In this document: in pieces, positions 16,681 to 26,539 of the stretch
How positions within the stretch are numbered: the first letter of the stretch is position 1
Layout: each line of letters opens with the position of its first letter
Origin: Chara braunii
Lineage: Eukaryota; Streptophyta; Charophyceae; Charales; Characeae
DNA: 27,070 nucleotides
Direction of reading: 5' to 3'
NCBI GenBank assembly: GCA_003427395.1
Contig: BFEA01000591.1
Location: 728,568-755,637 of the forward strand
Program-made: the position numbers and the translations under genes
The notes under the pieces: generated by a model
Seen by the model: the letters and a program-made list of their open reading frames with translations, nothing else
Databases searched by the model: none
Told to the model about the DNA's origin: nothing

Positions 16681-16775
16681 GTTCGATAATATGCCCACAA
16701 TCACAGAGTTGAATTGGTGACGACAGTCTTCTCCCAAACAGAGCGCGCTGCACCCAATCATCCATTTTAGTTGGG

Positions 16776-17190
16776 GTGGTACTACCTGTGTTCTGTTGTG
16801 TATGTGATCCTCCAAACGGTGAGTATTGTGTGCGCTATTTCTGTAGTCTAGCAAACGCTATGGAGGAGCTGCAGACAGCAGGTGCGCAGGTGTTCGGTCG
16901 ATGTTCTACATAGCCAACGACAGAAATTAAGGGGTGCATGTTTAAAAGACCGGGGGGGGGGGGGGGGGGGAAGGGTGGTGTGTAGTACCTGGGTACAATT
17001 GTGTAGGTGATCGTGCAAACGGTGAGTGTTGTTGTGCATATTAGTAGTTTGTCTGGCAAACCCTAGCTCTGCGAATCCCGGTCCCGTACGCCAAATCGAA
17101 ACTCGTCTGGTACTATTGTTCTCGTCCTGCGAATACATGTCCGGTGCGCCAATGTGAAACTCGTCAGGCAAGCTGTATCGAGCGGTAGGC
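16776..17190 (+). repeat. Diverged duplications
   Basis: GTGATCCTCCAAACGGTGAG (16806) recurs as GTGATCGTGCAAACGGTGAG near 17007. CTGCGAATCCCGG and CTGCGAATACATG begin two units of about 60 bp near 17068 and 17128, each ending GAAACTCGTC. A G19 run is at 16952-16970. Confidence 0.65.
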
Positions 17191-17229
17191 ATCACGGTGC
17201 CATGTCTGAGATGACATACATCTCAACGG

Positions 17230-17700
17230 TTAACACCGGGAACCAAAGAATTGCAGGACCGAACTCACAATGAAAGGCGATTGAATGCCTCGTATACGAC
17301 TACCAACGTAAACCACCAGTACTTGGGGACCCTTCCTTCGTCCCGTCCACTGTGGGGCTCTGAATGCGTTTGAAAAGTTGAACTGGGTGCATATAAGGGG
17401 TGTACAATTCAGAAGCCTGCGCATCGAACTGCTCTGCTCCATGCTTGTGACGAATCTAGCCAGCCAGTTTAGAGTTGCGGAGGGTATGATGCTTCGATGG
17501 GTCGCCCTTTTTCTTCTTCTTAATGGATCCTTTGTGCAGCCTTGGCGGCTATGGTCACCCGTTTGAGCACCTGCATTTGGAGAGAGGTCTGATATTCTGG
17601 GAGGTGTAAACCCCCAGTGCATGCGCCCTTCTGCGGAATTCTGCGGCCTTGCCACGAAGTGAACACTCTCGATGTACCGGCCAGACTGCAGCCAATTCAT
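17230..17700 (-). CDS. Unassigned ORF, 156 codons
   Basis: The longest ORF in the window not made of simple repeat. It contains SATLNWLARFVTSMEQSSSM and CTPLICTQFNFSNAF, with mixed composition. No domain, signal peptide or membrane segment is recognised. It may be a transposon fragment or chance; a lone end of the TTAAACCACC repeat (AACCACCAGTACTTGG near 17311) lies inside it, which argues against an intact gene. Confidence 0.15.
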   Translation of the reverse strand: MNWLQSGRYIESVHFVARPQNSAEGRMHWGFTPPRISDLSPNAGAQTGDHSRQGCTKDPLRRRKRATHRSIIPSATLNWLARFVTSMEQSSSMRRLLNCTPLICTQFNFSNAFRAPQWTGRRKGPQVLVVYVGSRIRGIQSPFIVSSVLQFFGSRC

Positions 17701-17763
17701 TACGTATTGCGTGGGGAAAATTCTCGGTTCCGTGACATAGATTTGGGCACGATGAGCTTTTGT

Positions 17764-17773
17764 CCCCCCCCCC

Positions 17774-17808
<35 letters not shown>
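17764..17808. repeat. C11 A34 homopolymer pair
   Basis: CCCCCCCCCCC then 34 A. No retroposed gene is recognised immediately upstream. Confidence 0.85.
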
Positions 17809-17810
<2 letters not shown>

Positions 17811-18066
17811 TTTAGGCACACTGACGGTTTGAGATCGTCAGCTGTATATGTTGGTTTATCTGGATGATGAAGATGATGTCGGCCCCAGTGCAGCAGGTGG
17901 GTCTCAAGTCGATTGGGCTATTTTGTAAAGCGTGTCAAGCACATGGAGGGAGGAGACGTGTGAGGAGACGATGTTTGGGAAGAGTACAACTTTGTTCATT
18001 TGTAACAAGGAGGAGGCAGCAGGAAGAGCATGAGAAATGATGGTAGACAGCAGGATGCTGAAGAAC

Positions 18067-18220
<154 letters not shown>

Positions 18221-18303
18221 CACGCTTCACAAATTGAGCGAAGATTCCGAAGGATGAATTAGTAGTATCGAGTACCTTTGTAGATGTGCTCTGAAGATCC
18301 TTC

Positions 18304-18339
18304 CTGTCTCTTATACACATCTAGATGTGTATAAGAGAC

Positions 18340-18341
<2 letters not shown>
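18304..18341. other. Tn5 mosaic-end linker (library artefact)
   Basis: CTGTCTCTTATACACATCT followed directly by its reverse complement: the circularisation junction of transposase-based mate-pair libraries. The 124 bases to its left (18181-18304) recur at 18412-18535. It is not genomic. It creates the spurious MCIRDR and LSLIHI peptides seen in contaminated databases. Confidence 0.98.
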
Positions 18342-18410
<69 letters not shown>

Positions 18411-18412
18411 GT

Positions 18413-18451
<39 letters not shown>

Positions 18452-18773
18452 CACGCTTCACAAATTGAGCGAAGATTCCGAAGGATGAATTAGTAGTATC
18501 GAGTACCTTTGTAGATGTGCTCTGAAGATCCTTCCGACTGTGCAATTTGTTAGGAGAAAAGAAGCCTGTTGAGGATGTTTGGTGCACGCCAAAAAGTTGC
18601 TGTAGCTGCACTTGTGAACATCGTTCGGTATCATCTCCCCTCCGGTAGGTATTTTTCATGCATTGCAGGTCACTGGCCTGGAAAAGAGGTAGCATACTGC
18701 ATGTTATTGACATGTGTCAAGTCAGGGACACTGGCTTGTGTGGAAGGGGTCTGGGGATGTGCAGCAGCCCTCT

Positions 18774-18829
18774 TTGTGTGTGTGTGTGTGTGGGACGGAG
18801 ACACACACACGCACACACACGCACGCACG

Positions 18830-18913
<84 letters not shown>
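18774..18913. repeat. Compound (TG)n(CA)n(GA)n microsatellite
   Basis: A TG block, a GGGACGGAG spacer, then CA and GA blocks. The TG and CA blocks are inverted relative to each other. Confidence 0.95.
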
Positions 18914-18916
<3 letters not shown>

Positions 18917-19014
18917 CTTCGTGGGGTTTGTGAACTGTGGAGAAGTGAAGTTTTCAAGCAGAGGAGTAATAGCTGAAATAAAGGTGGAGAAAGGTAGGTA
19001 GTCTGTGGGGTGTA

Positions 19015-19348
19015 ACAGCTCATTTAGTTTCTATGGGCTCATTTAGTTTATATGGGCTCATTAAGTTTCTACGGGCTTGATCCATGATGGTCGTTGCGCA
19101 GTAGTGAATGGAAGTGTGCTACGTAGGAGAAACTCAGAGATAATGGCTACATGAGTTGGATAGGGCTTTAGGTGTTTGTTTGGTGCTCTGAAGTGTGCCA
19201 CGTAGAAGAATTTCAGAGATAATGCCTACATGAGTTGGAGTAGGGCCTTGGGTGTTTGTTTGATCCTCTGAAGCGTGCTATGTAGAAGAATTTCAGAGAG
19301 AATGGCTTCGCGAGTTCGATAGGGCTTTGGGTGTTTGTCTGATGCTCT
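19015..19348 (+). repeat. 20-bp triplet followed by three-copy 80-bp tandem repeat
   Basis: GGGCTCATTTAGTTTCTAT-type units occur three times at about 19015-19080. Then units starting GAAGTGTGCTACGTAG (19111), GAAGTGTGCCACGTAG (19190) and GAAGCGTGCTATGTAG (19270) each continue through ATTTCAGAGA or ACTCAGAGA and GGTGTTTGTTTG. Confidence 0.92.
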
Positions 19349-19598
19349 GAGAATTAAAGGGGCTTTGCAGCCAAGTTTGTGTACGCTGCAGCTGGGAGTG
19401 TGCGCACGTGCACACCCACACACACAAACATGCACACGTGGTTTTGTGGGCCGACGTGGACTCGTGGAGCGCTCTCCAAGCTTGTCCGGGCCTATGGCGA
19501 ATGGCGAATGGGGTCGGTGCTTTCTTGCTGGTGGAGTCCTTTGTCTTAGCAAAGTTGCTTCTTGCCCTCCACCCTTTTATGGATCAAATATGTTAGAG

Positions 19599-19628
19599 CA
19601 ACAACAACAACAACAACAACAACAAACA

Positions 19629-19668
<40 letters not shown>

Positions 19669-19720
19669 CAGAGACACACACAGAGAGAGAGAGAGAGAGA
19701 GGAGGAGGAGGAGGAGGAGA
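19599..19720. repeat. Compound (CAA)n(CA)n(GA)n(GGA)n microsatellite
   Basis: Four simple-repeat types follow each other without spacer. Confidence 0.95.
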
Positions 19721-20042
19721 AAACTATTGGCGTTGGCTGCATACATAGTTGAAGCTGATGTAGAAGTACCATTGTTGAGGATCTGTAAAACTTCACAATC
19801 GAGAGAGTTATGCAGAGTGGGGATTGATACGGAAGAATGATTTCCCGTGGTGTCATGTTGGTTCGATTTGTTGTTGGGTGCTTAGGTTCGTGTGCACACG
19901 TGTTATTTGCACAAAAAAGCTCTTGCGGTGGGGCTGTTGCCCCAAAGAAACCTCAACGAAACACTGATCTAACTTGTACATGGTTCTATTATGATTCATG
20001 ATGCTTGCTAAAGAGGTGAATTTTTAATTGTTGGGCTGGCTC

Positions 20043-20120
20043 ATACGTTTCTCGGCCTTTTGGCTAAGATCAAGTGTAGTATCTGTTCTGATCAGTTAAA
20101 AAAAAAAAAAAAAAAAAAAA
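20043..20120 (+). pseudogene. U2: 3'-truncated U2 snRNA retrocopy with poly(A) tail
   Basis: 20043-20097 reads ATACGTTTCTCGGCCTTTTG and on through GTGTAGTATCTGTTCTGATC AGTT. That is the first 55 or so bases of U2 snRNA, starting at its mature 5' end, with a plant-like ATAC start. The branch-site pairing element GTAGTA is intact (20076-20081). The Sm site and 3' stem-loops are missing and replaced by a run of A (20098-20120). No plant snRNA upstream element (RTCCCACATCG) is visible before it, so it is probably not transcribed on its own. No clean target duplication was found. Confidence 0.88.
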
Positions 20121-20307
20121 GAGGAAAACTACTTGTCTGGGTGGAATAGGGGCTGTTGTGGTGGAAATTTAAACCACACACAGGGATGCACAACCCGTGT
20201 GTGTGTGTGTGTGTTCGGAGCCTCCACCCTACCCCCCCCAAAACCTTTTTGACGTCTTTACTTTTTTTCCCTTCTGTAATTCCCTTCTTTAATTTTATTT
20301 TTTTATT

Positions 20308-20420
20308 TTTATTTTTTTAACCACACAAGGACCCATCTATTCTGGGGGGCATAAGTCGTTTTTTTTTTTTTTTTTTAACGACACAAGGGGCCATGTATTC
20401 TGGGGGGCATCAGTCTAGTT
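20308..20420 (+). repeat. Two-copy tandem repeat, about 63-66 bp
   Basis: TTTTTAACCACACAAGGACC and TTTTTTAACGACACAAGGGG each continue to ATTCTGGGGGGCAT. Confidence 0.8.
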
Positions 20421-20429
20421 GCTTGTCAC

Positions 20430-21365
20430 CGGCAAGCATTGAGTTCAAGGTGAGATAGTAGCAGGGATAGAAACCAGCCAGGCCCTTGCGGTACTAGTCG
20501 CATGTCGAAAGGGGGGACTGCTACAGGCCATCCCATCTCCCAAACCATAGCCTCCTCTGGGATGCTGCCCGGGAAGCTTAATAGCACCACCCAGACACGC
20601 AGCAGAAGGGTCCCAGGGGTGGCGGGGCGGGGGGGGGGGGGGAGAGCCTAGCAGCCTTCGCTGGCCGCGTGTCTTCTCCTCTAGAGTCTAAACCAAATCC
20701 TCTCGGATAAAGCCAAACAGACTTGTGTTCCTATAACACCGGTCTCTATCTATAGTCATGCTCCCGAAAATGAATCCAAAAATTTTGAATATCGTAGTCT
20801 ATACAGTTATGCTCTCCTTGTCAGTTTTACTTGTTCTCCCATATTTCTTGATACTATCCTACTCAGATCACCTACGCTCACATTTCCTTTGCTTATATCG
20901 TACTTGCCACCTGCTACCATCCCTCCTCCCTTGCCCATTTACCATCCTCTCATACAGTATCCTGTCTCTATTTTCAAGTTGCCCCAATTTTTCCAATTTT
21001 CACACCTTGTCCGAAATCTTGTCCCGCCTTTTCTGTGAAACTCGCCTCCTTATCGCCCAACCCCTATCTTCTTCAACTTCCCCTTATCTTGCCCCTTCTA
21101 TCCCAAGTATGGTATCCTCCTCCTTCGACTAGGAATCCTCCTATCGTAAGTATGGTATATCTACAATCCCACCCATCCCCCCTCTCTCTCTACGTCCCAT
21201 ATGTTTCAAAACTGGAATCCGTTTCAATCTGCCGGCGCTGTACCCTATTCCTCTTCATCCTCGGTCTCCGGCTGAGGAACATAACGTGCCAAGATGGGGC
21301 CATACTGCAGTTGGCCTGTGTGTGGATTCCTAGTCGGGAACTGCGGATACGGTCTCCATCTTTCC
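20430..21365. other. No gene recognised; pyrimidine-rich stretch
   Basis: 20430-20700 is mixed sequence with a G-run near 20627-20641. 20758-21200 is rich in C and T on the + strand, which produces Ser/Leu/Pro ORFs of 124 codons without motif. Confidence 0.5.
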
Positions 21366-21677
21366 CTAGGCCCGGCCTCCCTCTCCCCTGTGCGTCAGCA
21401 CCGATGTAGATCTGCCAACAGGGCAATTCTGATGTTCTCTAAGGCACGTTCCTGATCGTTTCTCAACGTCCACAAGGCCCATAGCACCGCAGCTCTCACA
21501 CACAATCTCCTCCGCCATCAATCCCCCAAAGGCGAATTTGTTGACCTTTATCAAGGTTCCCCAGAGGATCTCTGCATCATCTGTCTCATCAACATTTATG
21601 GACGGCCCATCTGCAACTTCCTGTGCCCACCATTGCCAGAATGGCCGGACCTCCGGGCATCGCGCAAAAGGATGACA
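21366..21677 (-). pseudogene. LINE-type ORF remnant, possible zf-RVT C-terminus
   Basis: The minus-strand frame runs from 21677 to a stop at 21366 and reads [20 protein letters not shown], later AEILWGTL, then CESCGAMG. The pattern H-x-F-x-x-CP-x-x-x-x-FW-x-x-W resembles the zinc-binding reverse-transcriptase tail (zf-RVT) at the end of non-LTR ORF2 proteins. The frame is interrupted upstream at the boundary with the cox1 fragment. The assignment rests on one motif. Confidence 0.4.
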
Positions 21678-21830
21678 GATATAGGTACTTTATATCTAAT
21701 CTTTGGTGCAATTGCTGGAGTAATGGGCACATGCTTCTCTGTACTAATTCACATGGAATTAGCACAGCCAGAAAATCAAATTCTTGGTGGAAATCATCGA
21801 CTTTATAATGTGTTAATAACAGCTCACGCT
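21678..21830 (+). pseudogene. cox1: Nuclear copy of mitochondrial cox1 (cytochrome c oxidase subunit I), 51 codons
   Basis: The + frame reads [20 protein letters not shown], then [18 protein letters not shown], then [13 protein letters not shown]. This is the first transmembrane helix region of COX1, here without its N-terminus. It is uninterrupted, AT-rich and plant-like. The frame is also open from 21456 and ends at TGA 21864, giving a chance fusion of 136 codons. The rest of the roughly 520-residue protein is absent, so this is a NUMT. It abuts the LINE-like frame on the left. Confidence 0.9.
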
Positions 21831-22205
21831 ACCTGGCCGCATCCTGCAGCACATGCACATGTCTGATCCTTACGTTGACTTTTTGTGGCTAGCCATTGCG
21901 CTGTTGGGATTGCCAGGTGGTAAATTTGTCATAGTAAACCCGCCTGCTTCTGGTATGGCAGGGCTTCCATAATGGCACATTGTGCATTCCATCTCCGCTG
22001 CGTCCATCTGTTGACGTAGATGTCCGGGAGCCAGGCCCTTTCTTAGCCCTTTGTTCCTTTTTCAAGGAAAATGAGCAATAGCGAACTTCAGAAGCCAAGC
22101 AGCAGCAGACACATGAGCCCAGACAGTCGTGACCTCGAACGAAAAGCCGAATTGCAACACGAGTCCCACCAAAGAAGAGCACAGCAAAAGCCCACAAGGG
22201 ACAAT

Positions 22206-22373
22206 GTTCGAATAGTGTCATCATCATCAACGAAGAACCAATGTCGACATCCTATTTGGCGCTCGGCACCCAGACTACAAATGGAAGATCCTATCTAGCC
22301 TTTCTACAATGCCGCTGATGACGTCAACAGCTCCCGCGAAGTACGAGCAGATCTCGGCCAATGCCGTTCGCCT
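22206..22373 (+). repeat. 168-bp dispersed repeat, copy 1
   Basis: Matches 25809-25977 in inverted orientation with about ten differences by eye. One + frame, containing GARHPDYKWKILSSLSTMP then TSTAPAKYEQISANAV, is open in both copies. A fragment of a transposon ORF is likely; the family is not recognised. Confidence 0.85.
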
Positions 22374-22749
22374 CGAGCATCAGGTATGTCTCTCGCATCA
22401 CTCGTAACCTCGATCCCCAACTCACAGATGCCACATGCACCCGAGGACCACCATGTGCCCCATCCAGCATAAAGCAGCGCAGCTCGGCTATGGCTGCCTG
22501 CTCATCCAGCTCGCCCGTGAGCGCGTGAGCGCTGGCCAGCGTTAGTGCATCAGCGCTTGCGCAGCATGCAGCCAGTGCCCGAATGCGGAGTGTTGGGGCA
22601 GGCACTTTCCTAAATGGAAGTGACCTGCCTGCTGCGTGTGGCCCTCCTGCCGGTCCAGAAGCTTCTGGTAGGCCCCGTGAGGCTGAGCCCCAGTCCGAAC
22701 GAGTCAGGCCCAGGGCCCGTGGTGGTTTCCTCTGCCCAACTGCTCGCAA
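22324..22749 (-). CDS. Unassigned ORF, 141 codons, partly inside the dispersed repeat
   Basis: An Ala/Arg-rich frame containing RIRALAACCASADALTLASA. The last part lies in the 168-bp repeat, whose other copy shows the same ending (NGIGRDL). The GC-rich segment 22374-22900 has long open frames on both strands, so openness is weak evidence. No family recognised. Confidence 0.15.
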   Translation of the reverse strand: MRAVGQRKPPRALGLTRSDWGSASRGLPEASGPAGGPHAAGRSLPFRKVPAPTLRIRALAACCASADALTLASAHALTGELDEQAAIAELRCFMLDGAHGGPRVHVASVSWGSRLRVMRETYLMLEANGIGRDLLVLRGSC

Positions 22750-23083
22750 CCCGTGTTCGGCCCATGTTGCGTATCTGCCCCAGGGCCTGTGTCAGTTACA
22801 TACGAAAAAGGCAGCCTGGGCCTGGGCGCTCTCAACCAGCTGGCGCTGCGCAACTGCCTGAACTTGCCCAGTTGCGTGGTTACCCCAAAAATGGGCCCGT
22901 ACGCCTTGGTCGAGGCTGCCTTCACTTAGGGCGGCCGACTGTACTGAAAATAGGGCCCAGTAGGGCGTATCGAGGCCTTGACCCTCGCACTTTAGTGCCC
23001 CGCAGATCTTTACTGGCTCCAGTTAGGTGTGTGATATTACCTCCTGGATCGGCNTTTTTTTTGGTGAAACATCTGTGGCAACC

Positions 23084-23119
23084 TGCTATTGGAGGTGATA
23101 CGAACATCCTCCAATAGCA
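23084..23119. repeat. Perfect 12-bp hairpin
   Basis: TGCTATTGGAGG pairs with CCTCCAATAGCA around a 12-base loop, shortly after the N at 23054. Confidence 0.85.
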
Positions 23120-23282
23120 AGCCCCAGTTTATAGATGGCTCCAATCTATTGGTAGGGAGCGTCACCTGCAGGAAACCGGGTCCAGCGTCCCACTGACAAG
23201 ATCGGCATAGACTTTTTATGCATCCTCTGCAGTGGCCATTACCACTCCCTTGTTGGGTCCCACAGCAGATCCCGCAATTTTT

Positions 23283-24088
23283 TTATTTTATTTTTTGTTG
23301 AAATGGCAAGAACTGCACTTCTGCCTTTTGTCCCCCTTCACAAACTGCCACTGTCTCTATCATGGCTCTGTTCTCAGCTGGTCTTCCCTGTGCCCTCAGC
23401 CCTGGCAGCGATTCGCCCAGCCTGTCATACCCCAGACCCGGACTCACCAACCATTCGCTGACCTGCAGGTTGCCGTCCGCCAAGGCCTGTTCCACCCTGT
23501 ACAGTCTTTCTTGCTCCTTGTCGCCCTTGAGCTTCACCCTTGCCCCACTGTTATATCATCGTGCTTCAGGATGTCGACCCGGTGGGGGGAAGTCGCTTCC
23601 CTCTGGTCTCTCACCCGCTGTCTCCTCTTCATCCGCCCTTGATGCAGGGTGCTCTCCATTTCTTCGCATGTTCGCCATTCCTTCCGCTCCTCGTCCCATA
23701 TGTGGCCCACTTTGTAAATGCCTTGCACATTGTCAGCCCTTTTTTCCACTCAAAAGCACCTTGAGGTCCTTGCCATGGTAGTGTTAATTAATTGGAGTTT
23801 GTCTCTAAGGAACGACTCCAATTCAGATCTCAGTCTCACTGCTTCTGATCGTGGACCAGAGATCGCTACTAGAAAATCATCTGCGAAGCAGATGAAATGC
23901 ATCCTTCGGAAGGGTTCCCCCTCACCATCGCAGATAAAGCCGTTATCAAACAGCAACTGGTTGATGACCGCATCTGCAGTTTTTGGCAGTCGGCATCTCA
24001 GCTCTTCCACAATTGCCCACTTTTGGGACAAAAACATCTCCCTTCGGACGTGGCCTATCGCAGAACTACTAGTCAGGCATAGGTTCAC
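23283..24088 (-). pseudogene. Reverse-transcriptase remnant with FADDF box, frameshifted
   Basis: The minus-strand frame 24088-23750 contains RRMHFICFADDFLVAISGP followed by RSEAVRLRSELESFLRDKL. FADD (residues 68-71, 23887-23876) is the catalytic reverse-transcriptase motif. The DDF-x-x-x-I-x-G start and the helix ending FLRDKLQL resemble group II intron maturase-type enzymes more than LINEs, but a LINE cannot be excluded. The frame then stops, and two further Lys/Glu-rich frames (23749-23534 and 23537-23283) may be its frameshifted continuation. No start, maturase X or endonuclease domain is seen. It is a decayed element. Confidence 0.5.
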
Positions 24089-24161
24089 CAGTTCCCACCA
24101 AATGAGCTGATTTTTTTTTTTAGGGGGTCTGAGCTAGGTGCGCAGGCACCCCCAATTTCCT

Positions 24162-24163
<2 letters not shown>

Positions 24164-24197
<34 letters not shown>
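24164..24197. repeat. Poly-T run of 34
   Basis: Homopolymer; it could be the tail of a minus-strand retrocopy. A plausible body on the minus strand would be to the left, ending in the reverse-transcriptase remnant, but no link is shown. Confidence 0.85.
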
Positions 24198-24198
<1 letters not shown>

Positions 24199-24334
24199 GC
24201 TTTATATGAAATAACATCAGCATAAAAATAGTATTCGTCTGGGATCACGAACAATGGGCCTACTGGATGTCCGAGGGAGACATCCGACCAGGACGGTCGA
24301 GCAGCGGACAGCTAGTAGCCTAGGTTATTTTGTC

Positions 24335-24546
24335 TTAAACCACCGAACCTTTCTCAGCTATCGATGTGCGAGCCTGACGTCGTGCTGCGAGCCAAAAAAA
24401 GACGGGGTGGCACGGGCCTCAATTTTAGGCTGGCATTGCCAGCCATTTGCTTCCAGTACCTGAACCGTCGAGACTCGAACGTTGCCTGCGTTAACTGGCA
24501 CGTATTTGTTTTTTTTTTCAAGCAGGGAAATGTACAGGTGGTTCAA
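24335..24546 (+). mobile_element. TTAAACCACC-family repeat, copy 5
   Basis: Starts TTAAACCACCGAACC and ends GGTGGTTCAA. Its core GGCTGGCATTGCCAGCCATT and TGCTTCCAGTACC aligns with the tRNA-like part of copy 1. GACTCGAAC could be a reversed B-box. Confidence 0.6.
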
Positions 24547-24724
24547 GAAAGGCGACACGTGTGAATGAGACTTGCCGAGTTCCGTTGGACGGTGAATAGA
24601 TGGAAAAAAGAAGAAGAAAAAGATGGATGCTGGCTCTTTTTGAATACCGAATGGGAGAAGGGGGGTGGGGGTGTGGTTGTTCTTGTTCGCTCTTGCTAGT
24701 TCTTAGCTAGAACTCGTGTACGGC

Positions 24725-24840
24725 CTACCGTCTTCATTCACCCGAATAGAACGCCTGGTAATTATCGCCGTATCTGGGTGGAAAGCTGTGCCAAATACAA
24801 CTATAATGACCGGGCGTTATATTCGGGTGGAGACGGTAGT
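24725..24840. mobile_element. ACTACCGTCTTC MITE
   Basis: CTACCGTCTTCATTCACCCG on the left, CGGGTGGAGACGGTAGT on the right. Inner arms GGTAATTATCGCCGTAT and AACTATAATGACC. A 4-base ATTC insertion is seen in the left end. Confidence 0.7.
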
Positions 24841-25267
24841 CTAGGGGTGTGTTGAAAGAACTGATAGTCAGAGACGTATGGGGTTGGGGTCTTGTGACAG
24901 GAGACTGCCACAGGCAGCCTTTTGCCTCTGCAGAAAACTTGTGTGAACTTGTGTAAACATGTGTATTTTCCTGTGGTCCTGTGGACACTGGGCTCATTAT
25001 GACGTTGTGGAGGGCCTTTCTCTTTTTCTTTTTCTTTTTCTTTTTTTTGTTCTTTTTGGGCGATCATAACAAGATTGTACTGAGGAGAAAGTTCCAGCAG
25101 ACTAACCTGCCCCTCCCAAGCACACTAGCAGATAACAGGAGATGTCATTTTTTTTCAGTGATTTTTTCACCGAAACTGCCGAAACTGCCATGGTAGGGAA
25201 TATCTATATTCAGTTTTGTGACTTCTGTCGTAGTTGGACCAAAAACGAAAAAGTTGGCAAAAAAACG

Positions 25268-25337
25268 CCGAGTTCGGAGAAAAAATTGGCAAAACCCGAA
25301 CACCGAATTCGGAGAAAAAATTGGCGAAACCCGAAAG
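25268..25337 (+). repeat. Two-copy 35-bp tandem repeat
   Basis: TTCGGAGAAAAAATTGGCAA and TTCGGAGAAAAAATTGGCGA, each followed by AACCCGAA. Confidence 0.9.
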
Positions 25338-25775
25338 CCACTTCGAGTAGGGTTTTCTATTTTATTGTTAACTTTTTTAGTGCCTTTAGTGCCTTTGATT
25401 TTTCTTTTTTTGTCGTTTTTTTTTTTTTTTTTTTTTTTGGTTTGCATTATGAGCCTGCGTTGTTTGTTCGCGAAATTTTCAATGACATTGTTTGTGGTGA
25501 TGCGCGAAAACCCTCATCGTGAATTTGGGGCCTTCCATTAACCATCTCTCCCCAAACACAACAAATTTGCCTTTAACTAACACACACACAACGAGTCTTC
25601 TTTGACTCATTGAAGCACTTTTCCCAACGCACATTATGCCACCAGATCTGTTGTCGCCCTTGGTCCGAGCTCTTTCAGGCTTTCAAGCAGTACTAGCCAT
25701 TACCCACCGGATCTTGTGACGTTTGTGTCTGCTTCATGTACAGTCGTGTACAGTATGGGACATATGTGACATAGG

Positions 25776-26037
25776 CCATTGGCTGAGTGAAGCACCTGTC
25801 CGGCGTTTGAGGTGAACGGCATTGGCCGAGATCTGCGCGTACTTCGCAGGAGCTGTTGACGTCATCAGCGGCATTGTAGATAGGCTAGATAGGATCTTCC
25901 ATTTGTAGTCTGGGCGCCGAGCGCCAGGTAGGATGTTGACATTGGTTCTTCGTTGATGATGATGAGACTATTCGAACCTTGTCACTTGTGTCACCTTCAG
26001 ATGACCCAGCCCATTGGCTGAGTGAAGCACCTGTCCG
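25776..26037. repeat. Dispersed-repeat copy 2 (minus) flanked by 27-bp direct repeats
   Basis: CCATTGGCTGAGTGAAGCAC plus CTGTCCG occurs exactly at 25776-25802 and 26011-26037. Between them, 25809-25977 is the inverted copy of 22206-22373. Confidence 0.88.
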
Positions 26038-26177
26038 AAAAGGAGGAGACGAATTTGATGGCTCTCCGCCCACTGCCTGATGGGAACACCCTGAGCTGGA
26101 GTTTGCTTACTTTAACTCGTAGAAAACGAATTTATGCCATAATATTTCAACGAGTGAAATGGCGCTAGTGGTACAAG

Positions 26178-26393
26178 GCCCCTCGTGTTAGATTCTGTTC
26201 TTTAACTTGGCCCCTGGTGTTGGATCTGTTTTTTTAACTTGGCCCGTGGTGTCGTATATAGCCGAGAACCGGGCCCACATCTCCAGCTTTTTTTGTCTTT
26301 TATGGAAAATGTAAACAACAAGTATAGATTGTCAGATTGAACATAATGCACAGATTGTCAGCTTGAACATAATGCACACCTTAAAAAAAAAAG

Positions 26394-26442
<49 letters not shown>
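26178..26442. repeat. Short tandem repeats and (GA)n
   Basis: GGCCCCTCGTGTTAG, GGCCCCTGGTGTTGG and GGCCCGTGGTGTCG recur every 31-32 bases from 26178. A 26-bp pair (AGATTGTCAGATTGAACATA; AGATTGTCAGCTTGAACATA) is at 26326-26377, and a GA microsatellite at 26400-26442. Confidence 0.9.
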
Positions 26443-26445
<3 letters not shown>

Positions 26446-26539
26446 TGAGGTTTGTGTTATGTGAAAACTGCATTGCAGAGCAGACCACATATACAGTTTT
26501 TATTTTTCGCCTTTCTATTTTTAGAAAATTGTTGAAACA

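Noticed and set aside
18304-18341. Natural palindromic insertion site or transposon end
   Set aside because: It is exactly the synthetic hyperactive Tn5 mosaic end, head to head, and occurs twice with read-chimera context.
18560-18642. Possible exon encoding MFGARQKVAVAALVNIVRYH before a GTAGGT donor
   Set aside because: It looks coding, but no partner exon or family was recognised and it borders the assembly artefact.
20758-21132. 124-codon hydrophobic ORF as a membrane protein
   Set aside because: The DNA is a pyrimidine-rich tract, which yields Leu/Ser/Pro in any frame. There is no supporting motif or splice context.
21633-21866. A functional small cox1-derived gene
   Set aside because: It encodes only one helix region of COX1, has no plausible start or targeting sequence, and ends in unrelated residues.
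24254-24290. Small hairpin GGATGTC/GACATCC
   Set aside because: Seven-base arms are expected by chance in 27 kb.
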